Positions 1 to 7,699 of a stretch of DNA of 64,000 nucleotides are shown here, piece after piece; the stretch's first letter is position 1, and every line of letters begins with the position of its first letter. Below the pieces are notes generated by a model, which saw nothing but the letters and a program-made list of their open reading frames with translations, made no database searches and had not been told where the DNA came from. The stretch comes from an uncultured Pelagibacteraceae bacterium (GTDB lineage: Bacteria > Pseudomonadota > Alphaproteobacteria > Pelagibacterales > Pelagibacteraceae). A program made the position numbers and the translations under genes. The DNA is taken from positions 26,251-90,250 of the forward strand of contig CACESO010000005.1 in NCBI GenBank assembly GCA_902562205.1. The letters run 5' to 3'.

Positions 1-194
1 AGTTTAAATGCAAAATCTGACATTCTTTTTGCTTGCCTTTTTCTTCCTTCTTCGGAAAAATCCCAATCATTTGCTTCTTTTCTTACTTCATCAGCATTAA
101 GTCTTTTTGCTTTAATTTTTTTGGCAAGTGCATCTGCAAGCGTTGTTTTGCCTGCGCCAGGTAAACCCATTATTAAAATTATTTTTAAATTCAT
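1..194 (-). CDS. APS-kinase-like P-loop kinase, partial (C-terminus outside window)
   Basis: The reverse strand reads from ATG at 194 and runs off the left edge, giving 64 residues. It opens with a hydrophobic strand and a Walker A loop, GLPGAGKTT (residues 10-18), followed by RLNADEVRKEANDWDFS and a basic EEGRKRQAKRM segment. This resembles adenylylsulfate kinase (CysC), which phosphorylates APS at the 3' position using ATP. Only the nucleotide-binding end is visible, so the substrate is inferred; related sugar or nucleotide kinases share this start. It lies 5 bases downstream of the methyltransferase at 200-829 and is probably cotranscribed. It is too short within the window to appear in the ORF track. 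Confidence 0.75.
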   Translation of the reverse strand, partial: MNLKIILIMGLPGAGKTTLADALAKKIKAKRLNADEVRKEANDWDFSEEGRKRQAKRMSDFAFK

Positions 195-199
195 ATTAA

Positions 200-829
200 T
201 TATTTTGTAACTTTATATATTCCAAGCCAAGCATTGACATCTTTGCTGGATAAATAGTTTGATTTAAAAAATTCAAGTTTTTTCCATTTATCATCATTTA
301 TTAAATTGTTGATCTTTTTATCAAAACCATAATCCTTATAAACACCAACATTAATTGTAAAACAAATTAAACCGTTGTTTTTTGTAATTCTTATGAATTC
401 ATCTAAAGCATCAGGTTTGACATGCCCAAATGTAAATGTTCCAACGCAAAATACTGAATCAAATTTATCATCTTCGTATATCAATTTTTTGTTTAAATCG
501 ATCCTTTCTAAAGATTTGTAAAGACCTTGCGGCGCTAAATCTAACAATTTTTGTGATATATCAGCCCCGTAAAAATTTTGGTAACCCATTTTTTTTAGCT
601 CAACTGCAACTAAACCAGTTCCACAACCGGCATCAAATATTTCAATGTTCTTATTCTTTTGATATTTATTGAATGTTTCGGAAGCTTCTTTTGGTCCAGT
701 ATAATTCCAAGCTTCCATATCTTTGTCATACTTATTATTTAGTGCCCACTCATCATAATAAGCCGCTACATCCTCAACTTTCTTTAGTGTATGCAAAGGG
801 ACTTTATTTCCGATGTCTTTTTGGGCCAT
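200..829 (-). CDS. class I SAM-dependent methyltransferase
   Basis: A 209-residue soluble protein with the Rossmann methyltransferase motif I at residues 64-75 (IFDAGCGTGLVA), an acidic end of strand 2 (GADIS) and a motif IV-like segment (FDSVFCVGTFTFGHV). It should transfer a methyl group from S-adenosylmethionine to a small molecule or protein. The acceptor cannot be read from sequence. The N-terminus (AAYYDEWA) resembles UbiE/Coq-like and sugar-nucleotide methyltransferases. It is the first gene of a leftward unit that continues into the APS-kinase-like gene, and it is divergent from the MetF-like gene at 907 across 77 AT-rich bases. Confidence 0.8.
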   Translation of the reverse strand: MAQKDIGNKVPLHTLKKVEDVAAYYDEWALNNKYDKDMEAWNYTGPKEASETFNKYQKNKNIEIFDAGCGTGLVAVELKKMGYQNFYGADISQKLLDLAPQGLYKSLERIDLNKKLIYEDDKFDSVFCVGTFTFGHVKPDALDEFIRITKNNGLICFTINVGVYKDYGFDKKINNLINDDKWKKLEFFKSNYLSSKDVNAWLGIYKVTK

Positions 830-906
830 TTTTTAAATTAATAAATTTATTTTTGTTAATTATATTTTATAGACACACAAATTAAAAATAGATAATAATT
901 CGGTAA

Positions 907-1635
907 ATGAATTTTTCTATAGAAATTGGGCCTAAAACAGATCTATCAACTCTGCCGGAACTAAAAGATGTCTATATAACAATGTTGCCTGGTGGGGATT
1001 TTAAAGAGACGGCAAATCAAGCTGTCCAACTAGTGAAGAAAGGTTTCAACCCTATCCCTCATTTTCCAGCAAGATCAATGGAGAATGAGCGCCAGTTAAA
1101 AGAGTATGTGAGCATCTGTAAAGGTGGGGGGGTTAAACAGGCTTTAATTATTGGAGGGGGCCGTGAACCAGCTGGTAAATTTGATAGCTCATTTCAACTT
1201 TTAGAGACTGGTTATTTTGAGAAGATGAAGATAGGAATTGCTGGACATCCTGAGGGGAGTCCTGATATATCCGATTCAGATTTGGAAAAAGCTATGCAAG
1301 ATAAAAAGCCTTATGCTGACTATATAGTAACTCAATGGTTACTTGATCCTCAGCCAATCATAGATTTTATTTCTAAACAAACAGTGCCAGTGCATGTTGG
1401 AATTACTGGGCCTCTTAAGATATCAAGCTTAATAAAATTTGCTAATATTGTAGGTGCAAAAAATTCCATAAATTTCCTTAAATCTAATTTTAGTAAGGCT
1501 CTAGATTTATTGAAACCTAAAGACCCAAATGATCTAATTGATAAATTAAAAGACCATACAGAACACTTTCATATTTATACATTTGGAGGACTTAAGGAAA
1601 CAAACAAATGGTTAAAGGATAATAACTATGCCTAA
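907..1635 (+). CDS. methylenetetrahydrofolate reductase (MetF)-like protein
   Basis: At 242 residues this is shorter than typical MetF (about 290), but it follows the family pattern: a start strand with E6 (FSIEIGP), VYITMLPGGDF, PIPHFPARSM, a Gly-rich ALIIGGGREPAG, IGIAGHPEGSP and YIVTQWLLDPQPI. MetF interconverts 5,10-methylene-THF and 5-methyl-THF using FAD. Its stop overlaps the start of the GcvT/DmdA-like gene by 8 bases, so the two are translationally coupled. The pairing suggests that it oxidises the 5-methyl-THF made by the demethylase, feeding methyl carbon into C1 oxidation; that direction is an inference. A separate biosynthetic MetF may exist elsewhere in the genome. Confidence 0.8.
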   Translation: MNFSIEIGPKTDLSTLPELKDVYITMLPGGDFKETANQAVQLVKKGFNPIPHFPARSMENERQLKEYVSICKGGGVKQALIIGGGREPAGKFDSSFQLLETGYFEKMKIGIAGHPEGSPDISDSDLEKAMQDKKPYADYIVTQWLLDPQPIIDFISKQTVPVHVGITGPLKISSLIKFANIVGAKNSINFLKSNFSKALDLLKPKDPNDLIDKLKDHTEHFHIYTFGGLKETNKWLKDNNYA

Positions 1636-3079
1636 AAAAAAGAAAGTAAGTTCGAAAAAAAGAAAGCCAAAAAAAGTGGCTAAATTAAAATCTAAGAAAG
1701 TCAGTAAGCCAATGTCAAAAGGCAGAATAATTGAGAAAGTAGATTATTCAAAAGTTTCTCATTCTACTGCTGTTGATCAATCTGATAGACATGTTCCATA
1801 CAATTTAAGACAAAGTGGTCCAACTCAAGTTGAAATGTTAATTTCTACAAGAGTTAGAAAATCTCCTTACTGGCATTTATCTATGAAAGCTGGATGTTGG
1901 AGAGCAACTGTTTACAATAGAATTTATCATCCACGAGGTTATGTAAGACCAGAAAAAGGTGGAGCGATGGTTGAATATGAGGCTATTAAAAAACATGTAA
2001 CAATGTGGAATGTAGCAGTTGAAAGACAAATAAGAGTAAAAGGTCCAGATGCTGAAAAATTTACAGACTACGTTATTACAAGAGATGCAACAAAAATTTC
2101 TCCAATGCGTGCTAGATATGTAATTTTATGTAATTACAAAGGTGGTGTCTTAAATGATCCTATTCTATTAAGAATATCTGAAGATGAATTTTGGTTTAGT
2201 TTATCGGATAGTGACATTGGCCTTTATCTGCAAGGTGTTAATGCTGACAAAAGATTTAATGTAGAAATTGATGAGATAGATGCATGTCCAGTTCAAATTC
2301 AAGGTCCAAAATCTAAGGCTTTGATGAATGATTTAATAGGAAATCAAGTTGATTTAGACAATATGCCTTTTTATGGATTAGCTGAAGCTAAAGTTGGAGG
2401 GAGAAGTTGTGTGATTTCACAATCAGGTTTTTCAGGTGAAGCTGGATATGAAATTTATTTAAGAAATGCAACTTTATATGCAGAGGATATGTGGAATGCA
2501 GTTTTAAAAGCTGGAAAAAAACACAATCTAATGGTTATCGCTCCAGCCCACCACAGAAGAATACAAGCAGGTATTTTATCTTGGGGTCAAGACATGGATA
2601 ACGAGCATAATCCATTTCAATGTAACTTAGGTTATCAAGTTTCATTATCTGGAAAAGGTGTTTGGGAGAAACAAAGAGACTATGTTGGTAAAGAAGCTTT
2701 GGAAAAAATGAAAAGTGAAATATCTTCTGGAGGAAAACCTTACAAACTTCAACTAGTAGGAATGGAACTCGGAGGAAAACCAATAGAGGAATATGCACCT
2801 GATTTTTGGTTAATATCTGAGGATGGAAAGAATCCAGTAGGATTTATTACATCGCCTTGGTACCATCCAGAAAAAGGGACTAACATTGCAATGGGGTATG
2901 TGCCGTTCGATGGAACTTTGAACAAGAATGGATTTCCAATGGGCAAAGTTGGAAGAAAATTTAAAATTCATCTTCCGAAGAAATATTGTGAAAAGGGAGA
3001 TGATCCGGTTGATGCTGTGGTCGTTGATATACCTTTCACAGAGTCATACAATCCTAATACAAGAGAAGTTGCTAAATAA
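1628..3079 (+). CDS. GcvT/DmdA-family tetrahydrofolate-dependent demethylase with Lys-rich N-terminal extension
   Basis: A 483-residue protein. About 70 residues of unusual N-terminus come first; the first 30 are almost all Lys, Ser and Arg (MPKKKKVSSKKRKPKK). The GcvT fold follows, starting near STRVRKSPY, with VTMWNVAVERQIRVKGPDA, VQIQGPKS, SGFSGEAGYEIY and a C-terminal barrel. The core resembles DMSP demethylase DmdA and related GcvT paralogues, which move a methyl or aminomethyl group to THF. Bona fide DmdA is about 370 residues, so this is a longer paralogue whose methyl donor (DMSP, a methylated amine, or another) is not settled by sequence. It is coupled to the MetF-like gene and followed by a strong terminator. 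Confidence 0.75.
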   Translation: MPKKKKVSSKKRKPKKVAKLKSKKVSKPMSKGRIIEKVDYSKVSHSTAVDQSDRHVPYNLRQSGPTQVEMLISTRVRKSPYWHLSMKAGCWRATVYNRIYHPRGYVRPEKGGAMVEYEAIKKHVTMWNVAVERQIRVKGPDAEKFTDYVITRDATKISPMRARYVILCNYKGGVLNDPILLRISEDEFWFSLSDSDIGLYLQGVNADKRFNVEIDEIDACPVQIQGPKSKALMNDLIGNQVDLDNMPFYGLAEAKVGGRSCVISQSGFSGEAGYEIYLRNATLYAEDMWNAVLKAGKKHNLMVIAPAHHRRIQAGILSWGQDMDNEHNPFQCNLGYQVSLSGKGVWEKQRDYVGKEALEKMKSEISSGGKPYKLQLVGMELGGKPIEEYAPDFWLISEDGKNPVGFITSPWYHPEKGTNIAMGYVPFDGTLNKNGFPMGKVGRKFKIHLPKKYCEKGDDPVDAVVVDIPFTESYNPNTREVAK

Positions 3080-3090
3080 AATTTAAAATA

Positions 3091-3114
3091 GGGGGGTAAT
3101 CCCCCCTTTTTTTT
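3091..3114 (+). terminator. Rho-independent terminator of the MetF/DmdA-like operon
   Basis: A perfect six-base G/C stem, GGGGGG TAAT CCCCCC, is followed by eight T residues and lies 12 bases after the stop of the DmdA-like gene. In this AT-rich DNA it is one of the few GC-rich hairpins and is a textbook intrinsic terminator. Confidence 0.9.
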
Positions 3115-3132
3115 CTCATTTAAACTCATTAA

Positions 3133-3237
3133 ATGTCTAAATATTTTTTATTAATAACATGTATTATTATAGGTATAATTTTAATCATTTTTCCTTTATT
3201 AATTTCCTATTATGCTCAAAAAAAAAATAAAAAATAG
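3133..3237 (+). CDS. 34-residue single-pass membrane microprotein
   Basis: ATG at 3133 opens a 34-codon frame ending in TAG at 3235-3237, immediately before the ATG of the YIP1-like gene. The product has a short MSKYF start, one uninterrupted hydrophobic helix of about 22 residues rich in Ile/Leu, and a basic tail (YYAQKKNKK), so an N-out/C-in or simple tail-anchored topology is likely. The exact back-to-back junction with the next gene argues for a real cotranslated gene rather than chance. It is below the ORF-track cutoff. I recognise no family; a role as accessory subunit of the neighbouring membrane protein is only a guess. Confidence 0.5.
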   Translation: MSKYFLLITCIIIGIILIIFPLLISYYAQKKNKK

Positions 3238-3783
3238 ATGTTTGGATTTTTTTTAGAATTAGTTTTCAGATCAATAAAGCTTGACAAAAAACTTTATAGA
3301 GAAGTTAAAACTTTCTCTGAAGTTTCAATTTATTTTGCTGCTATAATAATGATACTAGATGGTGTTGCGGGGGCGATTGCTACCAATAATTTTTACAAAA
3401 CTTCATTAAGTCTCTCGGCATTAACTGCTATTTTGACTTGGTTTTTTTGGGCAGTGTTGATATTTACAATCGGTGCTAAAATTTTCCCTGATAAAGATAC
3501 CAAGGTCACTTTTAAAAAAATTTTAATTGCAGTAGGTATTGCTCATGCCCCTGGATTATTAAGATTTATAGCATTGACTCCTGACCTAGTCATGCCAATA
3601 ATTTTTTTAACGCAATTTTGGATATTTGCCTCATTAATAATTTCAACTAAAGAGGTCTTAAATTTTAAATCAAATATTAAAGCTTTTGGGATAGTTTTTT
3701 TATCCTTTTTAATATTAGCAATTTTGTCTGTTTCTTTTGTGATGAGTAGGTTAAATAGTTTGCCTATCAGTAATATAACCTAA
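3238..3783 (+). CDS. YIP1-family integral membrane protein
   Basis: A 181-residue protein with about five hydrophobic segments: residues ~28-48 (SIYFAAIIMILDGVAGAIA), ~60-82, ~93-108, ~117-135 and ~148-170. The arrangement, with a soluble basic N-terminus and a conserved-looking AHAPGLLRF loop, matches small bacterial YIP1/YIPF-like proteins, whose biochemical role is unknown. It is preceded without spacing by a membrane microprotein. Its stop overlaps the stop of the opposite-strand cysteine microprotein by four bases. No catalytic motif is visible. Confidence 0.65.
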   Translation: MFGFFLELVFRSIKLDKKLYREVKTFSEVSIYFAAIIMILDGVAGAIATNNFYKTSLSLSALTAILTWFFWAVLIFTIGAKIFPDKDTKVTFKKILIAVGIAHAPGLLRFIALTPDLVMPIIFLTQFWIFASLIISTKEVLNFKSNIKAFGIVFLSFLILAILSVSFVMSRLNSLPISNIT

Positions 3784-3929
3784 ATGGGAAAGATCGTTTT
3801 AGAGATTTTACAGGAAGTACAAATTTTATATCCAAACATTAATAAATTTTGTGAAACACTTTCATCTTTACAACCACATTCCTCGCAATTATCATCGAGA
3901 TAATCTTTATCGTTTTTAATCTCAGTCAT
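3780..3929 (-). CDS. 49-residue Cys-rich zinc-ribbon-like microprotein
   Basis: Absent from the ORF track. ATG at 3929 lies inside the end of the DUF3726-type gene (8-base overlap), and the frame closes at 3780, overlapping the YIP1-like stop. The product is acidic at its start (MTEIKNDKDYLDDN) and carries CEECGC and, 21 residues later, CTSC, five cysteines in two clusters that could bind one zinc ion or an iron-sulfur cluster. The reading frame, coupling to the upstream gene and cysteine spacing all support a real protein. It ends a four-gene operon of unknown function, so a metal-binding or partner role there is plausible but unproven. Confidence 0.6.
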   Translation of the reverse strand: MTEIKNDKDYLDDNCEECGCKDESVSQNLLMFGYKICTSCKISKTIFPI

Positions 3930-4530
3930 TATCTGTTAATCCTGCACCAGCTGAAGTTTTTTTTGAACTTTCGGTTTCATCTACAAAAGTTTTTTGTGAT
4001 ATTTTATATAAAGTATCCCATGTTATTTTATCGAAATTATCTTCGTTTTGATTAAAACTAATAAAAAAGTTTGTTGTTTTAGAAACTAATGAATTGTCAA
4101 AATTTGAAAATATAGATTGATTATAATTAAATAAAAATTTGAAATTTTCTAAATTTAATAAAATTTTTTTACCAATCATCTCTGATGATCTTGATAAAAA
4201 TGGGACAACTAAAAGTGGATAAGCAAGATTTGAAAAATTGACGTTTTCAATTTTTTCTAAGTTATAAGCTTGATCCAAGAAATTCACACCTACGCTTATT
4301 GGGCAATAAGGAATGTTATTAGAAATATTGTCAGCAGATATTATTGTTATCTTTTGATAGTTATGATTATTAATTTTCTCTAAATAGTTTTTTAGATGTA
4401 AGATGCCTGGCAGACCAAACATTTCTAATAGTCTGACCGACTTTCCAATTTCTTCTGAAACACCCCATGAGAAACCTGCTCCTCTAGAAGCTCTCTTAGA
4501 AATTGTCTCTATTTCACTAAAGGATCTCAT
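3922..4530 (-). CDS. DUF3726-type protein
   Basis: A 202-residue soluble protein whose N-terminus (SEIETISKRASRGAGFSWG, then EEIGKSVRLLEMFGLPG) matches my memory of the DUF3726 family, found in alphaproteobacteria without a known function. No catalytic motif, signal peptide or membrane segment is evident. Its start shares one base with the stop of the 553-residue gene (TAATG), and its end overlaps the cysteine microprotein by eight bases. The tight packing suggests a stoichiometric partner of the neighbouring proteins. The C-terminus is a low-complexity Ser/Lys/Ala tail. Confidence 0.65.
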   Translation of the reverse strand: MRSFSEIETISKRASRGAGFSWGVSEEIGKSVRLLEMFGLPGILHLKNYLEKINNHNYQKITIISADNISNNIPYCPISVGVNFLDQAYNLEKIENVNFSNLAYPLLVVPFLSRSSEMIGKKILLNLENFKFLFNYNQSIFSNFDNSLVSKTTNFFISFNQNEDNFDKITWDTLYKISQKTFVDETESSKKTSAGAGLTDND

Positions 4531-6191
4531 TAATTCAATGAATTATAAATCCAATTATCGTTAAATTGTTTTAGTTCATCAGGTAATGGGGCGCCTTGAA
4601 ACATGCAAATTCTAAGCCATTTGTCAGATCTTGGGTCAAATTTACAAGCTCCAAAAAAAGAAAGTTTAAGTCTAAGCATATCAATTGGCATTAACTCTGA
4701 GCCAATTATATTATCCTGAATTTCTGAATAAGGAAATTTTTCTATCATAAAAACTCGTCTTACTGCATGTCTAAGATCATTATTGTCTGCAAGAAACCTA
4801 CTTATTGACATGCTGTTCTTAAGATCTTTAATTCTTAAATAGAGAGATTTAACATCTCGTGCTATTGCTAATGGTTGTTCAAGTTCAGATCCAATTTCTT
4901 CAAACCTATTAGCCACTCTTGGCTCTTCTTTATTTTTTGAAATGAACCAAAAGTTTTGAATGTTTTTATCCTTGTTAAAATCAATATCCAGTATTTCTGT
5001 ATAGTTTTTTTCAATAAGTTCTCTTAAATCCTCAATTTTTCTTTGAACAGGGATATTAAAAAATTTTTCTTCATCAGCACTCATAGTGGGAGTTAATTGG
5101 GCGACAATTTCATTATAAGGCTCAAGGAACAAGCTAACCACATACTCAATACTTTCTTCTGTTAGATTTGTATCTACCCAATTAAAAATTATATTGAACA
5201 AGTATTCTTTTTTCTTGTCTAATTCTTGCTCTAAATATTTAATAAATTTGATGAGATCTTCTCTTAAATTTTTAATTTTTTCTTTTTGGTAATCACTATC
5301 TGTATTCCAAGTATTTATATTATTTATAGAATTCTTTAGACATTTAAAAAAATAGTTGAAATCATCTTGTTTTACATCTTTAATCTCCCTTATTTTTTTT
5401 AAGGCTGTTTCTCTAGCTAATATCCAATTATTTAAAAGTATTGGATGATTTACTATAAACGGTGCCATTCCCAATCCGGTGGAATTTCCAATTCCTAAGC
5501 TTCTTGCAATGCTCTTATCTAATTCAACGGCTTTTCTTGGATTTTTATTTTTTGAGATAAAATTTACCTGGTCAATTGTAAATTGTCTCACAAAATATAC
5601 TAACATCATTTCTAATCTAAATGGTCCATGTATTTCTGGCCTATTTTTAATTCTAAAACGGTCAGCTAGACCAAATTTACCTGATCCGTATACAGCGGTC
5701 GTTCTATATAAATATCCAATTTCAGATAATTTTTTTGTGGAGGGTTGATTGCCATTTGATAAACATTCTACAACATAGTTAAAGGCTCTCATTGATTTGT
5801 TTGCTCGTGATAGTGTCAATTCTTTATAAGTCATTCGTCCTGTTTCTTGATGCGGAACATTTAATGACAATCTTTCAATATCCTTTTTTGTTGGAATACC
5901 ATCGTACAAAGTAAATGATGCATCCCATTTTGTTGCTATTACCCTATCTGACCTTTCGTTATCATCTAATTTATTTGCAAAACAAACCAAAGAGTATTTT
6001 CTTTTTTCTTTTCTAAAAGAATAAACGGCAACACCATATCCATTATTATCTAATTCGAATAGCTCTCTTTTATAATCCCAGGAATAAAATTCTCTCAAAA
6101 AGGATCTTAAAAATGAAAGTTTTGATTGGTGGAAAGAACCAAGTCGTTTTAATTTCATTATTTTTTTTGGGTCTCTTAATTCAATTTGCAT
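4530..6191 (-). CDS. 553-residue conserved-looking protein of unknown function
   Basis: I do not recognise a family. The protein is soluble and charged, with no signal peptide or membrane helix. The most conserved-looking part lies at residues ~120-250: RMTYKELTLSRANKSMRAFN, YGSGKFGLADRFRI, HGPFRLEMMLVYFVRQFTID and a Gly-rich LGIGNSTGLGMAPFIVNHP. The middle (~290-400) is helical and Lys/Glu-rich, and the C-terminal ~100 residues contain RHAVRRVFMIEKFPYS and end in FKFDPRSDKW-like text. The Gly/Asn/Thr loop could bind a ligand, but this is not evidence of a function. Start and stop each overlap neighbours by one base, so it is the central gene of the M19-orphan-DUF3726 operon. Confidence 0.7.
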   Translation of the reverse strand: MQIELRDPKKIMKLKRLGSFHQSKLSFLRSFLREFYSWDYKRELFELDNNGYGVAVYSFRKEKRKYSLVCFANKLDDNERSDRVIATKWDASFTLYDGIPTKKDIERLSLNVPHQETGRMTYKELTLSRANKSMRAFNYVVECLSNGNQPSTKKLSEIGYLYRTTAVYGSGKFGLADRFRIKNRPEIHGPFRLEMMLVYFVRQFTIDQVNFISKNKNPRKAVELDKSIARSLGIGNSTGLGMAPFIVNHPILLNNWILARETALKKIREIKDVKQDDFNYFFKCLKNSINNINTWNTDSDYQKEKIKNLREDLIKFIKYLEQELDKKKEYLFNIIFNWVDTNLTEESIEYVVSLFLEPYNEIVAQLTPTMSADEEKFFNIPVQRKIEDLRELIEKNYTEILDIDFNKDKNIQNFWFISKNKEEPRVANRFEEIGSELEQPLAIARDVKSLYLRIKDLKNSMSISRFLADNNDLRHAVRRVFMIEKFPYSEIQDNIIGSELMPIDMLRLKLSFFGACKFDPRSDKWLRICMFQGAPLPDELKQFNDNWIYNSLN

Positions 6192-7159
6192 TAATTAATA
6201 CCTTTGTAAAAATTATACCAGTTATTGCCCAATATTCCATTAATCTCATCCAAATTAAATCCAATTTTTTTAAGTCCGCTCTCAATATTTTTAAATCCTC
6301 TAGCATCTTTAAACCAACTGGGTTGGTCTGGGAAGCCTACATTATTAGTTGTTCCTTCTCCGTAAACCTTTTTTTTTGTCCAAGTTCCATTCCTCATCCA
6401 TCCTACAATCTCATCCGGCTGGTTTAAACACAAGTCTGAACCTATACCAAGATTTTTTACATCCATTATTTCAGTAGTCCTTGCAATCATTTCACAAAAA
6501 TTATCTAATTTACAATTTGAATTGTCATTAAGATGATGAGGGTAAAGAGAAAATCCTAACATGCCTCCACTTTGAGATAATGTTTTAAGCAAATCATCTG
6601 ACTTGTTTCTTTTTGCTTTATGCCAAAAATTTGGGTTGGAATGAGTTATTGCAATTGGTTTTTGGCTTAATTCAATTGCATCAAATGTGCTTTTTTCACC
6701 CGAATGAGACATATCAATAACAATACCTACCCTATTCATTTCTTTTATTGCTTCTTTACCAAAATTAGTTACTCCACTATCAATTTTTTCATAGCAACCA
6801 GAGGCTAATAAGGATTGGTTGTTATAAGTAAGTTGCATAAATCTACAACCAAGTTCATGAACCTTCGCAATAAGATTTATATCATCCTCAATTGGCGAAC
6901 AATTTTGAAACCCAAAAAATATCGCAGTTTTGTTATTTTTCTTTGCTTTCTCAATATCTCTAAAGTCCTTTCCTAAGAAAATTAAATCATCATGGTTTTT
7001 AAAGTGTTCTTTCCATTCTGAAATTCTTTTTTGTAATTCATCAAAATCTTCGTGATATACTATTGTGACGTGAACCGCGTCTAGTCCAGCCTCACGGTTG
7101 ATTTCAAAAACTGACCTATCCCATTTACAATATTGCAAGTTGTCAATTTTGAAATTCAT
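6191..7159 (-). CDS. peptidase M19 (renal dipeptidase)-family protein with incomplete metal site
   Basis: The ORF track begins at 7255, but residues before MNFKIDN are unlike the family and would overlap purE; I start at ATG 7159 (322 residues). Later motifs are M19-like: VIDMSHSG (H152), IAITHSNP (H173), the following KAKRNKSDD and LGIGSDL. Two expected metal-binding elements are missing: the N-terminal HxD is replaced by QYCKWDR, and the bridging Glu of the GVEGGH motif appears as Gln (FFGFQN, Q85). Classical M19 enzymes are di-zinc dipeptidases; this one may use one metal or a different chemistry. It is the first gene of the operon, divergent from purE by 48 bases. Confidence 0.75.
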   Translation of the reverse strand: MNFKIDNLQYCKWDRSVFEINREAGLDAVHVTIVYHEDFDELQKRISEWKEHFKNHDDLIFLGKDFRDIEKAKKNNKTAIFFGFQNCSPIEDDINLIAKVHELGCRFMQLTYNNQSLLASGCYEKIDSGVTNFGKEAIKEMNRVGIVIDMSHSGEKSTFDAIELSQKPIAITHSNPNFWHKAKRNKSDDLLKTLSQSGGMLGFSLYPHHLNDNSNCKLDNFCEMIARTTEIMDVKNLGIGSDLCLNQPDEIVGWMRNGTWTKKKVYGEGTTNNVGFPDQPSWFKDARGFKNIESGLKKIGFNLDEINGILGNNWYNFYKGIN

Positions 7160-7207
7160 AAGTTTAGTTATATAATACTCGTTATATATCTGATAATAAA
7201 TACGTAA

Positions 7208-7696
7208 ATGAAACTTAAAAAACATCCAAAAATAGCAATAGTAATGGGTAGTCAATCGGATTATTCAACTATGAAAGATTGTGTTAAAATTTTAAAAAAT
7301 TTAAAAATTAGTTTTGATGTGAAAATTGTATCAGCGCATAGAACACCAAAAAGACTTTATGAATTTGCAAAAAAATCAGAGACAAGTTACTCAGTTATAA
7401 TTGCTGGAGCTGGTGGATCTGCTCATTTGCCTGGCATGATTGCCTCTTTAACAACTGTACCAGTTATTGGGGTTCCGGTTGAAAGTAAAAAACTAAAAGG
7501 TCTTGATAGTTTATTATCAATAGTTCAGATGCCAAAGGGTATTCCTGTTGGAACTGTTGCAATAGGAAAAGATGGTGCAATTAATGCCGCAATATATGCT
7601 GCATCTATTCTTGGCATAACTGATAAAAAAATAAAAAATTCCTTGCTGAAATTAAGAATTAAACAAACAAAATCAGTGAATAAAAAACCAAAATAA
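7208..7696 (+). CDS. purE: N5-carboxyaminoimidazole ribonucleotide mutase
   Basis: A 162-residue class I PurE. It carries the phosphate-binding [10 protein letters not shown], the family hallmark [12 protein letters not shown], and [15 protein letters not shown] followed by [10 protein letters not shown] and a [14 protein letters not shown] loop. It converts N5-CAIR to CAIR in de novo purine synthesis in the cytoplasm, using the product of PurK, which is encoded three bases downstream. Length and motifs are normal, with a Lys-rich tail of about 20 residues. Divergent from the M19-family gene. Confidence 0.95.
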   Translation: MKLKKHPKIAIVMGSQSDYSTMKDCVKILKNLKISFDVKIVSAHRTPKRLYEFAKKSETSYSVIIAGAGGSAHLPGMIASLTTVPVIGVPVESKKLKGLDSLLSIVQMPKGIPVGTVAIGKDGAINAAIYAASILGITDKKIKNSLLKLRIKQTKSVNKKPK

Positions 7697-7699
7697 ATA

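Noticed and set aside
7160-7255. N-terminal extension of the M19-family ORF in the ORF track
   Set aside because: The 32 extra residues are aromatic-rich, unlike the family, and overlap the purE start on the opposite strand; ATG 7159 fits better.
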